From an uncultured Faecalibacterium sp. (GTDB taxonomy: Bacteria; Bacillota; Clostridia; Oscillospirales; Ruminococcaceae), in contig CAKSTO010000035.1 of the NCBI GenBank assembly GCA_934501115.1, positions 1-25,618 of the forward strand: a stretch of 25,618 bases of DNA, written 5' to 3'. The position numbers and the translations under genes are program-made. Position 1 is the first letter of the stretch. The number at the start of each line of letters is the position of its first letter. Positions 22,669 through 25,618 of this stretch are shown piece after piece. The notes under the pieces are model-generated. The model worked only from the letters and a program-made list of their open reading frames with translations. It was not told the origin of the DNA and made no database searches.

Positions 22669-23697
22669 TTGGCCACAGAAAGCAAACTTCGGCAGCTGGC
22701 CGATAAAGGCTGTCCGGTCTATTACTTTTACTCCAGTGAACGGTATCTTGTGCGGCAGGCTGTGGCACAGGCTGTGCACATCCTGACCGCAGACAGCGAT
22801 GAGGATGCCACGGTGCTGGACGGCGCTGCCCCGGAAATCGAGCAGCTCATCATGGCGGCGGGCACGATCTCTTTTTTTGGCACCCGGCGTGTGGTGATCT
22901 TGCCGGAGCTGGAGCCGGGAAGCTACAGCGACAAGGACATCGATGAACTGAACAGCACCCTTTCCAGTCTGGAAAATGCGGTGGTGGTGATGGGCAGTGT
23001 GTTTGAGCTGGAACGAAGCAGGCTCAAGCTGGGCAAGCGGGCGCAGAAGCTCATTGCCCAGTGCAAAGGTCTTGGTTACACGGAGGAACTGGCCAAACCA
23101 AAGCCCTTTGAACTGAAAATGATGATGATTGATCGCGCCAGAGAGCAGGGAACAACGCTGCCCGATGGCGCGGCGGCAGCGCTGCTGGAACGCTGCGGCG
23201 AGGATCCGTTCCTTTTGGAAAATGAGGTGGATAAGCTCTGTGCGCTATCCGGCTATCAGACGATCACGGCGGCCATGGTGGCCGAGATGGGCACGGTAAG
23301 TCTGGATGCGGATGTGTTTGAAATGATCCGTATGATCACGGCCAAGAATGCGACCGGCGCCTGCAAAAAGCTGCAGACCCTGCTGCGTCTGCAGCAGGAG
23401 CCTGTTGCCATTACGGCAGCAATGATCGGCAGCTATGTGGATCTGTATCGGGTCAAGCTGGGGGCATCCAAACGAAAAAACTACGCAGCAGTGCACAAAG
23501 ACTTTGGATATAAGGGGAGCGACTATCGGCTGAAACGCTCGGCCGAAACGGCGTCGCATTATACATTGACGCAGCTGGAGAACTGTATGCAGGTGCTGCT
23601 GGAACTGGATCAGAGCCTGAAAAGCCAGCCCACAAATGCACAGACACTGCTGGAAATGGCGCTGTGCCGACTGGCGGCAGCGGGGAGCGGACGATGA
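22669..23697 (+). CDS. holA: DNA polymerase III delta subunit (HolA)
   Basis: This is a 342-residue, full-length delta subunit of the clamp loader. Typical blocks are VYYFYSSERYLVRQAV at the N-terminus, SFFGTRRVVILPELEP, ERCGEDPFLLENEVDKLCAL and the C-terminal YRLKRSAETASHYTLTQLEN with LLELDQSLKS. It opens the sliding clamp at the replisome. The start is TTG 22669, 8 bases after GGGGGG; no better ATG is in frame. Its stop overlaps the next start as ATGA. Confidence 0.94.
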   Translation: MATESKLRQLADKGCPVYYFYSSERYLVRQAVAQAVHILTADSDEDATVLDGAAPEIEQLIMAAGTISFFGTRRVVILPELEPGSYSDKDIDELNSTLSSLENAVVVMGSVFELERSRLKLGKRAQKLIAQCKGLGYTEELAKPKPFELKMMMIDRAREQGTTLPDGAAAALLERCGEDPFLLENEVDKLCALSGYQTITAAMVAEMGTVSLDADVFEMIRMITAKNATGACKKLQTLLRLQQEPVAITAAMIGSYVDLYRVKLGASKRKNYAAVHKDFGYKGSDYRLKRSAETASHYTLTQLENCMQVLLELDQSLKSQPTNAQTLLEMALCRLAAAGSGR

Positions 23698-24308
23698 AGG
23701 AAAACGAGATGATCCACACAAGCCGGGTGCTGATCGTGGAAGGAAAATACGATGCAGCGCGGCTTTCGCACCTGACAGATGCTATGATCCTGCTGACAGA
23801 CGGCTTTGGCATCTACAGCGACAAAAAGCGCCAGCAGCTTTTTAAGGCACTGGCGCAGAAAAACGGATTGATCCTGCTTACGGATTCCGATGCGGCCGGT
23901 TTTCGCATCCGAAATTACATCACCAATCTGGTAGGGGAAAAGAATGTGGTACAGGCCTATGTGCCTGCCATTCACGGCAAGGAAAAGCGCAAGGAGCAGC
24001 CCGGCAAGGAGGGGCTGCTGGGGGTAGAGGGCGTGGATGACGCTATTGTTCTGCAGGCACTGCGCGATGCCCTTGGGGCAGAGGCGGGTGAGGTACCTGC
24101 CCGCGCAGAGGGGCGGCAGATCACCTATACCGATCTCTATGAGTGGGGGCTTTCCGGCAGACCGGGTAGCGCAGAGCGCAAGGCAAAGCTGCTGAATGCG
24201 CTGGGACTGCCGCCCAGACTCTCGAAAAAGGAACTGGTGGAAGCACTGAATCGTCTGTATACATTTGAACAATTGAACGAATCTCAGTCGAATATTTTGA
24301 GCGAGTGA
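23694..24308 (+). CDS. rnmV: Ribonuclease M5 (toprim domain, 5S rRNA maturation)
   Basis: This is a 204-residue protein. The toprim domain shows VLIVEGKYDAARL (catalytic Glu) and LILLTDSDAAGFRIRNYI (the acidic DxD block; most M5 enzymes read DPDxxGERIR). LLGVEGVDDAIVLQAL and the C-terminal LSKKELVEALNRL region match the M5 accessory domain. RNase M5 trims 5S rRNA precursors with ribosomal protein L18. ATG 23694 overlaps the holA stop and has GGGGAG 6 bases upstream. A toprim primase-like protein is a less likely alternative. Confidence 0.88.
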   Translation: MKENEMIHTSRVLIVEGKYDAARLSHLTDAMILLTDGFGIYSDKKRQQLFKALAQKNGLILLTDSDAAGFRIRNYITNLVGEKNVVQAYVPAIHGKEKRKEQPGKEGLLGVEGVDDAIVLQALRDALGAEAGEVPARAEGRQITYTDLYEWGLSGRPGSAERKAKLLNALGLPPRLSKKELVEALNRLYTFEQLNESQSNILSE

Positions 24309-24313
24309 AAATG

Positions 24314-24344
24314 GTGCAGGTGCTAAGGCTTCTGCACTGTTTTT
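24314..24344 (+). terminator. Terminator of holA-rnmV, lying inside the end of the sigma gene
   Basis: GTGCAG (24314-24319) pairs with CTGCAC (24332-24337), then TGTTTTT. The stem is short and overlaps the last codons of the convergent sigma factor gene. Confidence 0.55.
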
Positions 24345-25027
24345 GCATCCGGGGCATTCCAGCGCTGGCGCAGCAATTCCAATGCATGGGTCTCCAGCCG
24401 GGAGACATAGCTTCGGCTGATTCCCAGAAGGCTTGCGGTTTCCAGCTGGGTCAGAGGAGACTGACCGGCAAGTCCGTACCGCAGCAGAATGATCTGCCGC
24501 TCCCGGGCAGGCAGTACTTCCAGCAGCTGACGCATGCGGCGGATGTCGTCCTGCGTTTCGCAAGTGTCCTCCATGCAGAAACTGTCCTGTAAGACATCTG
24601 CAAGGGTCAGAGCGGAGTCACCGTCCGCTTCCAGTGCTTCCTGCAAGGAGACCGTTCCACCGGTCTTTCGATCCCGCCGGAACTGCATTCGGATCTCATT
24701 TTCAATGCACCGGCTGGCGTAGGTGGAAAAGCGTGCCCGGCGGGAAGAGTCGAAGGTATCCACCGCTTTCATCAGGCCGATGGTGCCGATGGAAACAAGA
24801 TCCTCCTGATCGCCGGGCAGGGCGTAGTATTTCTTTACAATGTGTGCAACAAGCCGCAGATTGTGCCGGATGAGCTTTTCGCGGGCAGAAAGATCACCGG
24901 AACGCAGGGCGGCGAAGGCGGCTTCCTCCTCCCGGGCGTTCAGCGGCCTCGGAAAGCTGCCGCTTTCCAGATGAAGCGCCAGAACCAGAAACTTTGTGGC
25001 AAAAAATTGCAGAAGAGATAAAAACAT
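24323..25027 (-). CDS. sigK: Sporulation sigma factor SigK-type (sigma-70 family)
   Basis: This is a 234-residue protein; ATG 25027 follows GGGGAGGGG by 5 bases. The N-terminus MFLSLLQFFATKFLVLALHL is hydrophobic and is followed by SGSFPRPL, the arrangement of the pro-SigK leader. Region 2 reads EKLIRHNLRLVAHIVKKYYA, DLVSIGTIGLMKAVDTF and RFSTYASRCIENEIRMQFR. Region 4 reads LPARERQIILLRYGLAG and TASLLGISRSYVSRLETHAL. SigK directs late mother-cell genes in spore formers. The gene is intact here, with no interrupting element. SigE is the nearest alternative, but the leader and SRSYVSRLE favour SigK. Confidence 0.9.
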   Translation of the reverse strand: MFLSLLQFFATKFLVLALHLESGSFPRPLNAREEEAAFAALRSGDLSAREKLIRHNLRLVAHIVKKYYALPGDQEDLVSIGTIGLMKAVDTFDSSRRARFSTYASRCIENEIRMQFRRDRKTGGTVSLQEALEADGDSALTLADVLQDSFCMEDTCETQDDIRRMRQLLEVLPARERQIILLRYGLAGQSPLTQLETASLLGISRSYVSRLETHALELLRQRWNAPDAKTVQKP

Positions 25028-25057
25028 GCCGACCCCTCCCCGAAGCATCATAAACGG

Positions 25058-25252
25058 TTACTGTAATTTATGAAGGAGGGCTTGCCTTTTTTCCTGACTT
25101 CGGGCGGGCACGCTGTCAAAATCGGATTCTGGGGCGAACAGTTCTGCCTCATTGTCCACAAAATACGGATAGGCATCCTTGTCTGCAATGAGGTAGACAG
25201 GATTCTGCAAAATAGACTTGATGGAGAACCGGGTGAAAGAACGCCCGGTTTT
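25058..25252 (-). pseudogene. Serine recombinase fragment (truncated at both ends)
   Basis: A 64-codon minus-strand frame with no start reads KTGRSFTRFSIKSILQNPVY, LIADKDAYPYFVDNEAELFA, PESDFDSV, then diverges and stops at 25058-25060. The pattern (SIxxILxNPVYxxAD, then YFxxxxAxLF...DFD) is that of the recombinase domain in large serine recombinases of clostridial mobile elements. The catalytic N-terminus and the zinc-ribbon C-terminus are both missing. A TAG stop lies just upstream in frame. It ends 30 bases before the sigma factor start. Confidence 0.68.
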
Positions 25253-25267
25253 CTATATGAAGTAAAA

Positions 25268-25294
25268 GCGACGTCAGTGTGCGGTTGACGTCGC
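25268..25294. repeat. 9-bp stem inverted repeat in mobile-element debris
   Basis: GCGACGTCA (25268-25276) is exactly inverted at TGACGTCGC (25286-25294), with a 9-base loop. It is followed at about 25300 by a GCGCCTTTAGGCGC palindrome. Function unknown; it may be a transfer-origin or attachment-region remnant. Confidence 0.5.
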
Positions 25295-25350
25295 TCATTG
25301 TGCGCCTTTAGGCGCGGCTGGTATTATGGCCCCTATGGAGCCGTTCTGCA

Positions 25351-25374
25351 AACCCCGCGTTTTCACGCGGGGTT
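25351..25374. repeat. Perfect 10-bp hairpin
   Basis: AACCCCGCGT TTTC ACGCGGGGTT is a perfect stem with a four-base loop. It lies immediately before the ATG of the 51-codon ORF and would hide any ribosome site for it. No T-run follows, so it is not a classical terminator. Confidence 0.65.
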
Positions 25375-25530
25375 ATGATTATACGAACAGGCGTAAGAAT
25401 CAAGCGGCATCAATATGATGCCTACCGCAAAGTACGGAATGAGATGCAACAATTGATGAAAGCACAGAAAAATGTGGAGTTGTTCTTTGCGGAGGACAAG
25501 AGCAATCTCCGACCGCGGCATACCCGATAA
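25375..25530 (+). CDS. Small basic hypothetical ORF (51 aa)
   Basis: MIIRTGVRIKRHQYDAYRKV is followed by a Lys/Gln-rich helix (RNEMQQLMKAQKNVELFF) and ends AEDKSNLRPRHTR. It looks like a helical coding sequence and is followed at once by a terminator. I do not recognise the family. The start is unsure because the only G-rich stretch upstream is inside a hairpin two bases from the ATG; it may be the 3' end of a larger, now-broken gene. Confidence 0.45.
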   Translation: MIIRTGVRIKRHQYDAYRKVRNEMQQLMKAQKNVELFFAEDKSNLRPRHTR

Positions 25531-25537
25531 GCGAATA

Positions 25538-25586
25538 CCGTCGAGGAGCTTTCCCAGTTGGGAGGCATCCTCGGCGGATTTTTGTT
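25538..25586 (+). terminator. Intrinsic terminator after the small ORF
   Basis: CCGTCGAGGA (25538-25547) pairs with TCCTCGGCGG (25568-25577), enclosing a TCCCAGTTGGGA inner hairpin. ATTTTTGTTT follows. Confidence 0.82.
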
Positions 25587-25618
25587 TATGCAGCAGGTTT
25601 AAGATGTTGGATTTATTC

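Noticed and set aside
25064..25072. CATAAATTA upstream of sigK, resembling a SigK/SigE -10 (CATAnnnTA)
   Set aside because: No matching -35 at the right distance, and it lies inside the recombinase remnant's coding end; likely chance.
1..25618. CRISPR array, prophage or complete transposon
   Set aside because: No regularly spaced repeats, no phage structural genes and no intact transposase or integrase were found; only remnants.

Overview
The window looks like chromosomal DNA from a gut-type, GC-rich Clostridia member, most likely Faecalibacterium or a close Ruminococcaceae/Oscillospiraceae relative. The reasons are the SufCBDSU gene order, the codon style, a clostridial-type 2-enoate-reductase relative, a SigK-type sigma factor, and imperfect palindromic repeats opening with CCCTCTCAG. 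The genus is an inference from style; nothing in the window proves it.

Layout. 1-1785 is the 3' part of an old-yellow-enzyme/FAD/Fe-S oxidoreductase with its terminator. 2061-3246 (minus) is a cation/Ca2+ exchanger behind a strong promoter and a leader that resembles a yybP-ykoY (Mn2+) riboswitch with an overlapping terminator. 3306-3560 is a tiny VbhA-type antitoxin with a Fic-inhibition motif but no Fic partner. 3881-3939 is the 3' part of a tRNA-Ala(CGC) whose 5' part is missing. 4186-6026 holds an RNHCP protein/GNAT-YoaP operon, a truncated TfoX-like gene and an unidentified coding scrap, so 3.3-6.0 kb looks like a worn accessory patch. 6027-7546 is an acyltransferase gene overlapping an XRE-AbrB fusion regulator.

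7800-12821 (minus) is a complete sufCBDSU Fe-S cluster assembly operon with a sigma-A-type promoter. SufC, SufB and SufD form the scaffold/ATPase complex, SufS mobilises sulfur from cysteine, and SufU accepts it. 13058-14529 (minus) is a MATE efflux gene behind a leader terminator. 14676-17647 contains ogt (minus) divergent from a sirtuin, a GNAT-like protein and a D-2-hydroxyacid dehydrogenase (plus), with a perfect 9-bp inverted repeat between the divergent genes. 17686-18849 (minus) is a class I/II aminotransferase.

19126-22425 (minus) is a two-gene peptidoglycan module: a SpoIID-like protein with about six peptidoglycan-binding repeats, then an M15 peptidase with one such repeat. Neither has a recognisable signal peptide. 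22607-24344 (plus) is holA-rnmV (DNA polymerase III delta; toprim RNase M5). 24323-25027 (minus) is a SigK-type sigma factor, and directly upstream of it lies a fragment of a large serine recombinase. The last ~350 bases carry hairpins, a 51-codon ORF and a terminator, and look like mobile-element debris.

The most interesting items are the Mn2+ riboswitch-like leader on the exchanger, the signal-less SpoIID/M15 module, the SigK gene beside recombinase debris, the MATE leader with an open in-frame N-terminal extension, the XRE-AbrB fusion, and the orphan Fic-type antitoxin.
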